From positions 1 through 51,847 of the forward strand of contig JACPCP010000023.1 of the NCBI GenBank assembly GCA_016179745.1: a stretch of DNA of 51,847 bases, read 5' to 3'. The DNA comes from Candidatus Omnitrophota bacterium. Lineage in GTDB: Bacteria > Omnitrophota > Omnitrophia > Omnitrophales > JACQLI01. Under the pieces are notes generated by a model. That model searched no databases. It had not been told where the DNA came from and saw only the letters and a program-made list of their open reading frames with translations. Shown piece after piece: positions 25,376 through 32,925 of the stretch. The translations under genes and the position numbers were made by a program. The first letter of the stretch is position 1, and each line of letters starts with the position of its first letter.

Positions 25376-26287
25376 ATGAGGCTGGTGCTTGCGGGCGGGA
25401 CGGGGTTTATCGGCCGAGCGCTCCGGGAGAGTTTGACCGCCCGAGGGCATGAGGTCGTGGTCCTTACCCGCCAATCAGCGAGGGAAAATCAGCCGGGCGT
25501 CCGCACCCGTTACGCCGGGTGGAATCCGCCGAACGGGGGACCGTGGGAGCGGGAGTTGGACGGCGTTGAAGGCGTCATCAACCTGGCCGGCGAGCCGATC
25601 GTTGGAAAACGATGGACCGAGCACCGGAAACAGAAAATTGTGGAAAGCCGGACCGGCGCCGCCCGGGCGATTGTGACGGCCCTCCGGAAGGCCCGGAAAA
25701 AACCCTCTTTTCTTTTGAATGCCTCCGCCATCGGTTATTACGGGTCCCACGGGGATGAGACGCTCGTGGAAGAATCACCCGCCGGCCGGGATTTCTTGGC
25801 CGCCTCCTGCCGGGCGTGGGAGGCCGAGGCCTTAAAAGCCGAAGAGGCCGTGGTCCGTGTGATTCGTCTTCGGATCGGAATTGTCCTGGAACAGGGAGGC
25901 GGGGCCCTTGGGAAAATGCTGCCGCCCTTTCGGCTCGGACTCGGCGGCCCGCTCGGGTCGGGGAGGCAGTGGATGAGCTGGATTCACCGGGACGACCTGA
26001 TCGGACTCATCCATTTTGCAATTGAAAAAAAAGAGGTGCGTGGGGTCTTGAACGCCACAGCCCCGAATCCGGTGACGATGAAGGAGTTTACCACCACCCT
26101 CGGCCGGACGCTCGGCCGGCCCGCCCTTTTTCCCGTGCCGGCCTTTGTCCTGAGAATCCTTCTCGGTGAAATGGCGGACGTGCTTCTCACGGGCCAGCGG
26201 GTCCTTCCGAAGCGGGCCCTGGATCACGGTTATTCTTTTAAATTTCCGGAGCTTGGCAAGGCCTTGAAGGAGATTCTGACCCGATGA
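25376..26287 (+). CDS. TIGR01777 family NAD-dependent epimerase
   Basis: 303 aa, a short-chain-dehydrogenase-like NAD(P) protein (YfcH/SDR39U1 group). Rossmann motif LAGGTGFIGRAL at the N terminus, VINLAGEPI, NASAIGYYGSHGDE (with the Y-x-x-x-like catalytic region) and WIHRDDLIGLI, and a C-terminal DUF1731 segment ending FPELGKALKEIL. Physiological substrate unknown for the family. It is embedded between heme/copper genes and overlaps sco by 4 bp. Confidence 0.85.
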   Translation: MRLVLAGGTGFIGRALRESLTARGHEVVVLTRQSARENQPGVRTRYAGWNPPNGGPWERELDGVEGVINLAGEPIVGKRWTEHRKQKIVESRTGAARAIVTALRKARKKPSFLLNASAIGYYGSHGDETLVEESPAGRDFLAASCRAWEAEALKAEEAVVRVIRLRIGIVLEQGGGALGKMLPPFRLGLGGPLGSGRQWMSWIHRDDLIGLIHFAIEKKEVRGVLNATAPNPVTMKEFTTTLGRTLGRPALFPVPAFVLRILLGEMADVLLTGQRVLPKRALDHGYSFKFPELGKALKEILTR

Positions 26288-26958
26288 AACCCGTGACGTC
26301 CTCCGATCGAGAAAAGAAAATTTTTAAAGTTACGATCCTTATTTTTCTGGCCGTTTTTGCGGCGCTCATGGGTTACGCCATCGGCCGGCAGGTTGTAGGG
26401 GCGGGGTCACCCCGCCCGCTCACCGGGCGCGGTCACCGTGCCCCTACGGATGCCCTCCTTCCGCTTCCCTCTCGTCTCGCCGTCTACGGTCCGTCACCGG
26501 AATTTTCGCTCACGGAGCGGAGCGGTCAAACTTTCTCCAAGGGTCAACTTCTCGGAAAGCCGTGGATCGCCAACTTTATTTTTACAAGCTGCTCCGGCCA
26601 ATGCCCCCTGATGAGCTCCCAAATGGCGAAATTGCAGAGTCAGTTTTCTGCTGAGACGGGAATGCAGTTTGTTTCTTTCACGGTCGACCCGAAACGGGAC
26701 ACGCCCGAAATTCTCTCGGAATATGCGGCGCGCTACGGGGCCGAGCCGGGGCGCTGGTTTTTTCTGACGGGGCCGAATGAAGAAATCAATCGAATCCTGA
26801 ATGAATTTTATTTGAGCCCCGTTGACCAACCGGCGATGCACAGCATCCGATTTATCCTGGTGGACCCGAAGGGCGGGATTCGGGGTTATTATGATTCCAG
26901 TGACGCTCGGGCGATGGAACAGTTGGAAGATAATGCCAAAACCCTTGTTGTAAGATGA
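26284..26958 (+). CDS. SCO1/SenC family copper chaperone
   Basis: Thioredoxin-fold, membrane-anchored protein that delivers copper to CuA of subunit II. 224 aa; N-terminal helix (about 14-36), TSCSGQCPLM (C-x3-C) and H in AMHSIRFILVD form the copper site. Residues about 38-56 (GAGSPRPLTGRGHRAPT) are a foreign-looking linker encoded by a GTAGGGGCGGGGTCACC palindrome family (26396-26451). Confidence 0.9.
   Translation: MKPVTSSDREKKIFKVTILIFLAVFAALMGYAIGRQVVGAGSPRPLTGRGHRAPTDALLPLPSRLAVYGPSPEFSLTERSGQTFSKGQLLGKPWIANFIFTSCSGQCPLMSSQMAKLQSQFSAETGMQFVSFTVDPKRDTPEILSEYAARYGAEPGRWFFLTGPNEEINRILNEFYLSPVDQPAMHSIRFILVDPKGGIRGYYDSSDARAMEQLEDNAKTLVVR
26396..26451. repeat. GTAGGGGCGGGGT...GTGCCCCTAC palindromic repeat, in frame in sco
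   Basis: Outer arms GTAGGGGC/GCCCCTAC with an inner GCGGGGTCACCCCGC palindrome and a second GGGCG...GTCACC unit. Read through in frame in the linker after the membrane anchor. Confidence 0.65.
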
Positions 26959-27389
26959 ATCCTGCCGTCCTTTCGTGGCTGCCGTCTCTCAACGCCGGGC
27001 TCAATCTGGCGAGCGCGCTTCTCCTTATTCTCGGTTTTATTTTCATCAAACAGGGCGCCTGGACGGGCCACGCCCTCTGCATGGTTTCGGCGCTCGGGAC
27101 GTCGACCCTCTTTTTGATTTCCTACCTCACTTACCATTATTTCCACGGGGCGACGCCCTTTCCGGGCCAAGGCTGGATCCGTCCCGTTTATTTCACGGTT
27201 CTCATTTCTCACACGGTCCTGGCCGCTCTGGTCCCGCCGCTTGCGATCGTGACTCTGACTCGGGCGCTCCGAAGTCAGTTTGACCGCCACGCCCGAATTG
27301 CCTGCTGGACTTTTCCAATCTGGCTTTACGTTTCCGTCACGGGCGTTTTGGTTTACTGGTTCCTTTACCATCTTTTCCCGGGAAGGTGA
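26955..27389 (+). CDS. DUF420 family membrane protein
   Basis: 144 aa with four helices and scattered histidines (TYHYFHGATPF, ISHTVLA, WFLYHLFPG). DUF420/CtaM-like proteins accompany heme-copper oxidases and are thought to help their maturation. ATGA overlap with sco. Ends the respiratory block; its 3' end overlaps the convergent cupredoxin remnant by about 50 bp. Confidence 0.8.
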   Translation: MNPAVLSWLPSLNAGLNLASALLLILGFIFIKQGAWTGHALCMVSALGTSTLFLISYLTYHYFHGATPFPGQGWIRPVYFTVLISHTVLAALVPPLAIVTLTRALRSQFDRHARIACWTFPIWLYVSVTGVLVYWFLYHLFPGR

Positions 27390-28050
27390 GGGTCAGAAAT
27401 TTTTTGTCAGGCCCGGCCTCGGCTTTTATTTCGCCGAGGGACTCGTGCCAGACGGAGAGGGTATGTCTTCCTTCCGGGATGCCAGTGAGTTTGAAGCGTC
27501 CCTCGGGGCCTGTCACGGCATAAAAAGGATGTTCTTGCACCACCAGGATCGCGTGCATCTAGTGGTGAATCCCGCAGCGGAGGATGACCCGGCCCGGTTC
27601 GTCAAAACGTTTTTTTAACACCTGTCCCTTCTTTGGCATCGCGTCGTTGAAAAGCATTTCAGTCTGCTCGTTAAACGCCCGCACGTTGTGAAGCATGGCC
27701 TCCGAATTGAGGATCGTGACCTCTCCGCCTTGGGGGACGAGGAGGACGTGGGGGGAGAATTCGCAGCCGATTTGATTGAGGGTAAATTCCCGCAAAGGAA
27801 ATTTTTCCGGCTCCGGAAAAACGCCTTCCAGCTTCACAACGGCATTGGCGACAAATCCCTCGGGAGAAATCTGGAGTCTCGGAGAAAGTTTCCGCTCGCC
27901 GCAGTCTTCCCGGTGGTTTTCGGGGATTTCGAGCCAGGCCGGTTCAGGAAAGGGCGGGTCGAGGCGGACCTGGCCCTCGAGGTCAAAGGCGAAAGCGGGG
28001 GGAACCCATGACAAGGAAATGAGAAGGGCTAGAAAGACAGCCTTCCGCAT
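27337..28050 (-). pseudogene. Cupredoxin-like secreted protein interrupted by in-frame TAG
   Basis: From ATG 28048-28050 (signal peptide MRKAVFLALLISLSW...) the frame encodes a protein parallel to the 22916 cupredoxin: SEAMLHNVRAF (His ligand) and RCGIHH. At 27559-27561 it meets TAG, then continues in the same frame as MHAILVVQEHPFYAVTGPEG to TGA at 27337. In the paralog the matching stretch is KCEVHPWMAAY, so TAG stands where the conserved tryptophan of C-x2-H-x-W-M lies, a single TGG to TAG change. Read-through would give 237 aa. TAG is used as an ordinary stop elsewhere, so this is most simply a recent nonsense mutation or sequencing error. A GGGCGGGTT/AACCCGCCC hairpin lies just upstream (28058-28080). 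Confidence 0.8.
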
Positions 28051-28057
28051 TGCCCGA

Positions 28058-28080
28058 ACGGGCGGGTTAAAACCCGCCCC
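28058..28080. repeat. GGGCGGGTT/AACCCGCCC inverted repeat
   Basis: Arms CGGGCGGGTT and AACCCGCCCC around AA, just 5' of the minus-strand cupredoxin-like gene, in its leader. Confidence 0.6.
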
Positions 28081-28093
28081 GACTGCTTGTCTT

Positions 28094-28516
28094 CTACTGG
28101 AGGTCCTCAAAATATTCCCACTCCATCCGGTCGCCTGCTTTGAGACGAGATTTGTGAGGGCTGGCATTTTTCGTCGTGCCGTTGATTTTAAGGCGCCACC
28201 AGCGGTTTGCCATCGGATCCACCGTGACGCCGTCAATCCCCTTCACCTCGGCCGGGTCGCAGCAAGCGGCCCCTTCGGTGACCGGAAAGATTTCCTTCAA
28301 GGCCTGTTTCGGGGTCGCCCTTTCCGGAATTTGAATTTCCCTATCAATCGTTGGCTTCCCGGCCGGGCCGAAGTCGATTCGGACCGTGATCGGGACCTGC
28401 CGGGGCGGGACCAAGGCCGTGGACAGGTAATGGGACGCCGTGACTTGAGGGCTTGCGAGAAAAAGGAGCAGAAGGAAGTAAGTCATGGCGGGCGGTATTT
28501 TACCAGCCTCTTTCAT
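28094..28516 (-). CDS. DUF4430 domain protein, secreted
   Basis: 140 aa from ATG 28516; the internal ATG 28486 gives a neater signal peptide (MTYFLLLLFLASPQVTA). The mature part shows ITVRIDFG, PERATPKQALKEIF and the closing RWWRLKINGTTKNASPHKSRLKAGDRMEWEYFED. This matches DUF4430, a beta-grasp-like domain also seen at the end of transcobalamin-type proteins (W-x-x-x-x-N-G, then L-x-x-G-D-x-[IM]-x-W). Upstream of, and on the same strand as, the broken cupredoxin. Function unknown. Confidence 0.65.
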   Translation of the reverse strand: MKEAGKIPPAMTYFLLLLFLASPQVTASHYLSTALVPPRQVPITVRIDFGPAGKPTIDREIQIPERATPKQALKEIFPVTEGAACCDPAEVKGIDGVTVDPMANRWWRLKINGTTKNASPHKSRLKAGDRMEWEYFEDLQ

Positions 28517-28573
28517 CCGTGCAAGCTGAAAAGCCTGCCGGTATAATCTGAGAGCTTAAAGGCGCCGGCTTCC

Positions 28574-28753
28574 ATGAGACAATTCCTTTATTGGACGGGA
28601 CGGTTTTTCCAGCTCGTGGGGCTCCTTTTGCTGCCGTCGGCGGTCTGGATGACGGAAGTGGTGAAAAGTGAAGCGGGGGCGCTTCTGGTCTTTTTCGGCG
28701 CGATCGTGATTTTCTTTTTCGAATTGGATTGGAGCCATGTCAGCGTTATTTGA
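28574..28753 (+). CDS. Small two-helix membrane protein (59 aa)
   Basis: ATG 28574, preceded by a TATAAT at 28542-28547 with no clear -35. MRQFLYWTGRFFQLVGLLLL, a polar turn WMTEVVKSEAG, then LLVFFGAIVIFFFELDW. Not recognised. Hydrophobic hairpin topology and a plausible -10 argue for a real gene, but the ribosome binding site is weak. Confidence 0.45.
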   Translation: MRQFLYWTGRFFQLVGLLLLPSAVWMTEVVKSEAGALLVFFGAIVIFFFELDWSHVSVI

Positions 28754-28782
28754 TATAATGTCTTAAACAATTTGACCGGATT

Positions 28783-29097
28783 ATGACCCCCCTCGCTTTA
28801 GAACTTAAAAAAAATGCCGAACGGAAAAATCTTGAAGACCATTTTCGGGATGTCATCGAAATCAATCCTGAACTTGAACGGCGCCTGGTCAGCTTCCAAG
28901 CCAATAAAAAAGAGCCGCTCTACCGATGGTTTAAATATAAAGAAGGCTTTTCTTCCGCTCTCATCAAATATGTCGTCGAATCGTTGCCAATCGCCCGCCA
29001 CGGAAACGTGATGGAAATCGCCTCTCTATTCAGCGGCCCCGATAAACTTCGCGAAGCCCTTCTAAAGCTCCAAAATCTTCTCTATTCAAGCAACTAA
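28783..29097 (+). CDS. Unknown protein, possibly a truncated DNA methyltransferase N terminus (104 aa)
   Basis: ATG 28783 behind TATAAT (28754-28759). The central EPLYRWFKYKEGFSSALIKYV recalls the segment ahead of the SAM-binding motif in some DNA modification methylases, where a D-P-F-x-G-x-G-T motif would come next. Here the matching place reads EIASLFSGPDKL and the protein ends 30 residues later. This could be a decayed methylase or an unrelated short protein. Base composition is more AT-rich than the respiratory block. Confidence 0.4.
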   Translation: MTPLALELKKNAERKNLEDHFRDVIEINPELERRLVSFQANKKEPLYRWFKYKEGFSSALIKYVVESLPIARHGNVMEIASLFSGPDKLREALLKLQNLLYSSN

Positions 29098-29110
29098 TTC
29101 TATACCGTAA

Positions 29111-29184
29111 TTGTTACATTTTTTGTAATAAATATGTTGACTAAATGATGCTTTAATGCATAATTATTACGTAATTTGTAATAA
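29111..29184 (+). promoter_or_regulatory. Promoter with twin operators for the AbiE toxin-antitoxin genes
   Basis: TTGACT at 29137-29142, 16-bp spacer, CATAAT at 29159-29164. Two inverted repeats bracket it: TTGTTAC-N7-GTAATAA at 29111-29131 and TTATTAC-N7-GTAATAA at 29164-29184, the second perfect and overlapping the end of the -10. They are 53 bp apart (five helical turns), so a dimeric repressor could bind both on one face of the DNA. AbiEi antitoxins are known autorepressors, making AbiEi the obvious candidate. Confidence 0.7.
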
Positions 29185-29190
29185 GACCGC

Positions 29191-29380
29191 CCAACAAAAC
29201 CCCGTTGGGGTCGTCATTGCGAGGAGGCGGAGCCGACGAAGCCCTGACGCCAACGGCGTCAGGGCTAATAAGGATTCCTTTAACCGTCCCTTCCTTCGGA
29301 AGGGACGAAGCAATCTCAAAATCTGAGATTGCCGCGCCCGCCGGAAATGCCGGCGGGCTCGCAATGACGGTTTTGTTAGG
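29191..29380. repeat. Composite MITE/REP-like element, 190 bp
   Basis: Outer arms CCAACAAAACC and GGTTTTGTTAGG, inner arms GTCATTGCGAG (29213) and CTCGCAATGAC (29358-29368). Inside are four hairpins: CCCTGACGCC/GGCGTCAGGG, TCCCTTCC/GGAAGGGA, CTCAaaatCTGAG-type, and GCCCGCCGG/CCGGCGGGC. No coding capacity. It sits between the abiE promoter and abiEi, so it would be transcribed as 5' leader. Confidence 0.7.
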
Positions 29381-29406
29381 TGTGCTAAATATTCGATTCT
29401 AAATCT

Positions 29407-30015
29407 ATGCGAAACAGAGACAAGGAAGACAAACTTCTAGAATACGCCAATGAACAAGGCGGCTACTTTACGGCCAAGCAAGCCGTTGAGGCTGGATATT
29501 CCTATCGACTCCATTCTTACCATGTGCAAACGGGTCACTGGGTCAAGATTGAAAGAGGTGTTTTTAGGTTGAAATCTTATCCCTCTGCCGATAGGGAGGA
29601 CTTGGTCCGCTGGACTCTCTGGAGCCGCAATCAGAAGGATGTGCCGCAAATGGTAGCGTCTCATGAAACCGCTTTGTCTATTCACGATTTGAGTGATGTA
29701 AACCCTGCGAAATTCCATTTCACCGTTCCACCCGGATTCAGGAAAAAAGTGCCGTCGAGCGTCATTCTGTATCGTGCAATACTTAAACCGGAGGAGGTTC
29801 AAAAAAGAGAAGGATTCTTTGTGACGACTCCAGTGCGGACCCTGAAAGATGCCGCTGAGAGTCATCTCTCGGAGGATGAACTCCGCAAAGCACTTCAGGA
29901 TGCCCTGGACAACGGGCTTATCCAGCAAAAAAAAATTGATATTTCCGGCTTGTCGGATCATGGAAAAGAAAGAATGCTCATGGTTTTCAAAATGCTTGAT
30001 GACCGTACGAGATAA
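29407..30015 (+). CDS. AbiEi-family antitoxin / transcriptional regulator
   Basis: 202 aa. N-terminal winged-helix (about 1-60: EYANEQGGYFTAKQAVEAGYSY... HWVKIERGVFRLKSYP), then the AbiEi domain with ASHETALSIHDLSDVNP and FHFTVPPGF, and the C-terminal VRTLKDAAESHLSEDELRKAL. Known members are antitoxins of type IV systems that repress their own promoter. The stop is 5 bp before the toxin start. Lower GC than the neighbouring respiratory genes suggests acquisition. Confidence 0.85.
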   Translation: MRNRDKEDKLLEYANEQGGYFTAKQAVEAGYSYRLHSYHVQTGHWVKIERGVFRLKSYPSADREDLVRWTLWSRNQKDVPQMVASHETALSIHDLSDVNPAKFHFTVPPGFRKKVPSSVILYRAILKPEEVQKREGFFVTTPVRTLKDAAESHLSEDELRKALQDALDNGLIQQKKIDISGLSDHGKERMLMVFKMLDDRTR

Positions 30016-30020
30016 CAGGC

Positions 30021-30890
30021 GTGAAATATAAAACCGCCTCCAGCTTCAGACAGGCACTTGAAGAACGACTTTCAAGCATGTCAAAAGAAAAGGGCATTGA
30101 CCTGCAATGGCTCAGGAAACAAGCTGCCTTCGACCGTTTCCTGGCAAGAATTTTCTTTAACGTGAAACAACCGCGTTGGTTCCTTAAGGGCGGGTACGCT
30201 ATGGAGCTTCGCTTCTCAAACGTTTCTAGAACCACAAAAGATATGGATTTGTCGTTGCCATTCGCAGCTTCTGACATAGAAAAAGGAAGACAGGTTCTCG
30301 AACAAGTTCGGGACGACTTGCAGGAATTGGCGGGCCGGGATTTGGAGGATTGGTTTTCCTATGTCGTCGGAGCACCCATCATGGAACTTGAAGCCGCTCC
30401 TTACGGCGGCGGTCGATTTCCGGTCAGCGTCACACTCGCTGGAAGGAAATTTACAAATTTCAATCTCGATGTAGGGATAGGCGATGCCGTGATTTTTGAA
30501 CCGGAATGGACGGAAGATCATAACCTGCTCAAATTCGCGAACATCGCCCCAACAAAAGTCCCGCTTCTCCCAAAAGAACAGCAATTTGCAGAAAAAATTC
30601 ATACCTACACACTGCCGCGTGAAGGCAATCCAAATTCTAGAACAAGGGACCTGGTCGACATGGTTTTGTTGATGGAACGAGGGAGTCTTGACACTGAAAA
30701 AGTCAAAAAATCGGTAAACGCTACCTTTGAAAGACGACATACGCACTCTGTTCCGCTCCTCTTGTCTCCGCCGCCGGAAGGTTGGACAGGGGCCTATGCA
30801 GTTCTCGCTCGGGATTGCGGAGTAGGGAGAAAGACTGTAGAGGAAGCCTTCGAACTTTTGGACCAATACTGGAGAAAACTTTTTGAATAA
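30021..30890 (+). CDS. AbiEii-family nucleotidyltransferase toxin
   Basis: 289 aa, GTG start 5 bp after the antitoxin. FLKGGYAMELRFSNVSRTTKDMDLSLPF is the nucleotidyltransferase core (G-G and D-x-D metal residues). QQFAEKIHTYT and SRTRDLVDMVLLM are the following AbiEii motifs. Related toxins transfer nucleotides to tRNA or other targets and block growth, giving phage abortive infection. Both motif sets look intact. Confidence 0.88.
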   Translation: MKYKTASSFRQALEERLSSMSKEKGIDLQWLRKQAAFDRFLARIFFNVKQPRWFLKGGYAMELRFSNVSRTTKDMDLSLPFAASDIEKGRQVLEQVRDDLQELAGRDLEDWFSYVVGAPIMELEAAPYGGGRFPVSVTLAGRKFTNFNLDVGIGDAVIFEPEWTEDHNLLKFANIAPTKVPLLPKEQQFAEKIHTYTLPREGNPNSRTRDLVDMVLLMERGSLDTEKVKKSVNATFERRHTHSVPLLLSPPPEGWTGAYAVLARDCGVGRKTVEEAFELLDQYWRKLFE

Positions 30891-30904
30891 GAAAGAGGAA
30901 CGAT

Positions 30905-31056
30905 ATGACTAAAACAGCGGCGAAACAGACTCCAAAGACAACGGCAATGACATCAAAAAAATCACGATCCGCCTGAAGCGCCTCAAATCCCAATGCATGG
31001 AAAAGGCAGGAAAAACTCCGTTGGATTGGGAACACCACGGCGGCCCGGACCTGTGA
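30905..31056 (+). other. Short region with remnants, no supported gene
   Basis: ATG 30905 opens a 24-codon frame rich in K/T that stops early. A shifted frame then reads DIKKITIRLKRLKSQCMEKAG... to TGA at 31056. This may be a frameshifted small gene or debris between the AbiE pair and the nuclease fusion. Confidence 0.35.
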
Positions 31057-31062
31057 CTTCCG

Positions 31063-32136
31063 ATGACGGCACGGCTTCTGAAAAGTACGCCTAAAAGTTC
31101 CGGCGCTTTCCCGCTGGCTCGTGCGCTTCGTGACTACGCGGCGCTTAAAGCACGCGTGGGCGAAGTGCTGATTGCCGGGCGCCGGCGCGTCGAAAAAGAG
31201 ATGATGCGCATGCGGTATCACACCGGGCTTCTCATCAATGAGCATGTCCGGCTCAATCACGACCGCGCCGCCTACGGGGCCGAGGCGGTTTTAAAGCTCG
31301 AAAAAGACTTTGACATTGATCACACGGAGCTGAATCGCTACGCCCAGTTCGCGAAATCCTACCCAATTGGCGGCGGCCGCCGTCAATTGGCATTCAGCCT
31401 CCCCTGGATCCACTACCGCAAGCTGATGATCATCAAGGATGACGAGCGGCGCTGGGAACTGACCCTCCGGGCCGAGAAGGACGAATGGAGTTTCGAGGAA
31501 ATCGAGGCCAGGGTCCGGCATGCCGTCGGGAAGGACCCTGATGGAAAGCAGCCTGACCGCCTGCCCCTGGTCTGCCTGGGCCCATTTTTTACTTACAAAA
31601 TCATACGGGCGGCCAAGGGCGTATTGAAATACGCCCCCGCCTCTTCCCCTCAAGAACTCCTGCTGGACCTCGGCTTTAAACACCGGCTCGAGATGAGCCT
31701 CTTTTTCCCGGGCGCGCGGTTTACGGAAGGAACGATTGTGACGGCCGCCGAAGGGTCTTTCTCGCTTGAGAAAGCGGAAGGCGCAGCGGACGACAGCCTC
31801 TACACCTACAAAGCCCGGGTCGAAGAAGTGCTGGACGGGGACACCTTGAAGGTTGATTTCCATCTCGGCCTCGGCAGCCGCAAAGGCGAAACCATCCGCT
31901 TGAACCACATCGACTGCCCGGAACTGGATACGCCCGAAGGCCGGGCCGCCAAGCGGTTTGTCGAATCCGAACTCGCCGGCTCGGAATTCATCACCCTCAA
32001 ATCCGTCCGTACCCGCAAGGAGAAATGGGGACGCTACCTGGGAGATATTTTTTACAGCAAAAATGGAAGCAGCGCACCGATGTATTTGAATCAAATACTG
32101 CTTGATAAGGGCTATGCCGTTAGGGTGCGAATGTAA
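31063..32136 (+). CDS. DUF1016-like N-terminal domain fused to staphylococcal-nuclease domain
   Basis: 357 aa. Residues about 25-165 resemble the helical N-terminal part of DUF1016/YhcG proteins (RYHTGLLINEHVRLN..., LPWIHYRKLMIIKDDERRWEL, EWSFEEIEARVR). Residues about 245-355 are a thermonuclease (SNase) domain: VEEVLDGDTLKVDF, ETIRLNHIDCPELDTPEG with the R, D and E catalytic positions, and RTRKEKWGRYLGDIFY with the second arginine region. DUF1016 proteins usually end in a PD-(D/E)XK nuclease, so here one nuclease type replaces another. No signal peptide, hence probably cytoplasmic. Next to an AbiE pair, which hints at a defence role. Confidence 0.7.
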   Translation: MTARLLKSTPKSSGAFPLARALRDYAALKARVGEVLIAGRRRVEKEMMRMRYHTGLLINEHVRLNHDRAAYGAEAVLKLEKDFDIDHTELNRYAQFAKSYPIGGGRRQLAFSLPWIHYRKLMIIKDDERRWELTLRAEKDEWSFEEIEARVRHAVGKDPDGKQPDRLPLVCLGPFFTYKIIRAAKGVLKYAPASSPQELLLDLGFKHRLEMSLFFPGARFTEGTIVTAAEGSFSLEKAEGAADDSLYTYKARVEEVLDGDTLKVDFHLGLGSRKGETIRLNHIDCPELDTPEGRAAKRFVESELAGSEFITLKSVRTRKEKWGRYLGDIFYSKNGSSAPMYLNQILLDKGYAVRVRM

Positions 32137-32152
32137 GGGTTAAAAGTTAAGG

Positions 32153-32178
32153 GGACTGTCCCCGTTTGGGGGACAGGT
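32153..32178. repeat. GGGGACTGTCCCC / GGGGGACAGG repeat
   Basis: Same word family as in ccsBA (6312-6373) and coxC, here between the nuclease fusion and the alternative-oxidase-like gene, just 5' of the latter's start. Confidence 0.55.
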
Positions 32179-32192
32179 GTAAAATCAAATCG

Positions 32193-32858
32193 ATGGAATC
32201 AGAGCCCCGATTGACGAGTTCAGAGCTTCAGCAGGCTGGCGAGGCCACGCTCGCCGGCCCCCGGCGGAGTTATGGAATTTTGAGCCGGGCGCTTTTCTTT
32301 TTCATGGACGTTGTCTACGGAAAGAAACGGACCCTGAGCAAGTTCAAGGTTCTGGAAGTGATCGCCCGGGTGCCTTACCAATCGTGGGAAAATGTGGCTT
32401 ATGTCGCCATCACCCACATGTACGGCAAACCCGATTTCGCCCGGCGGATTTTTGAATTCGTCCGGGAGAGCCGACGCCAGCAGGACAACGAACAGTGGCA
32501 CCTCCTGATCCTGGAGGAGCTGGTCCACCGGAAGGGGATTCGTGAAAATTTATTTCTCCACCGGATCCTTCCTCAAATCGTCGCCTTTTTTTATTACCAC
32601 ACGAGCTGGTTTCTTTACGTGATCAAACCGGCCTGGAGCTACGCCTTGAATGCGGATTTTGAGGACCATGCCGAACACGAATACATGGAATACGTCCGGG
32701 AAAACCCGGCCCTTGAAGCCCTGCCCTTTGTGAGCGATTTTGCGAAAGACTACGGCGACTTTTCTTCCATGGCGGACCTTTTCCGGCAAATTGCCGTGGA
32801 CGAAAGGACCCACAAGGAAGAGAGTCTTGAGCGGATCCACCACGCCCGATTTTCGTGA
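32193..32858 (+). CDS. Alternative oxidase (AOX/PTOX) family di-iron protein
   Basis: 221 aa from ATG 32193. AOX oxidises quinol and reduces oxygen to water without proton pumping; it is an interfacial membrane protein. Ligand motifs fit in order: E55 in LEVIARVP (L-E-T-x-A-x-V-P of AOX), E100 and H103 in DNEQWH (N-E-R-M-H), E157 in FEDHAEHEY (F-E-E-E-A-x-H-x-Y) and E204-H207 in VDERTH (A-D-E-x-x-H). The hydrophobic stretch 120-150 would be the membrane-facing helices. No Shine-Dalgarno seen. A second terminal oxidase beside aa3 would give a branched chain. Alternative: another quinone-linked di-iron enzyme such as a hydroxylase. Confidence 0.72.
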   Translation: MESEPRLTSSELQQAGEATLAGPRRSYGILSRALFFFMDVVYGKKRTLSKFKVLEVIARVPYQSWENVAYVAITHMYGKPDFARRIFEFVRESRRQQDNEQWHLLILEELVHRKGIRENLFLHRILPQIVAFFYYHTSWFLYVIKPAWSYALNADFEDHAEHEYMEYVRENPALEALPFVSDFAKDYGDFSSMADLFRQIAVDERTHKEESLERIHHARFS

Positions 32859-32925
32859 TTCTCCTCAAGTTTCAGGCAGACAGGAGCGAAACCCCGGCTA
32901 CACTTTTAGGAGCGAGTGCCGTATC

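Noticed and set aside
27559-27561. TAG decoded as pyrrolysine or another amino acid
   Set aside because: No matching tRNA or pyl genes are in the window, TAG ends other genes normally, and the context is explained by one mutation of the conserved tryptophan codon.
29213-29368. CRISPR-like repeats in the hairpin-rich stretch
   Set aside because: The repeats are inverted, not direct, with unequal spacing and no spacers; a composite palindromic element fits better.
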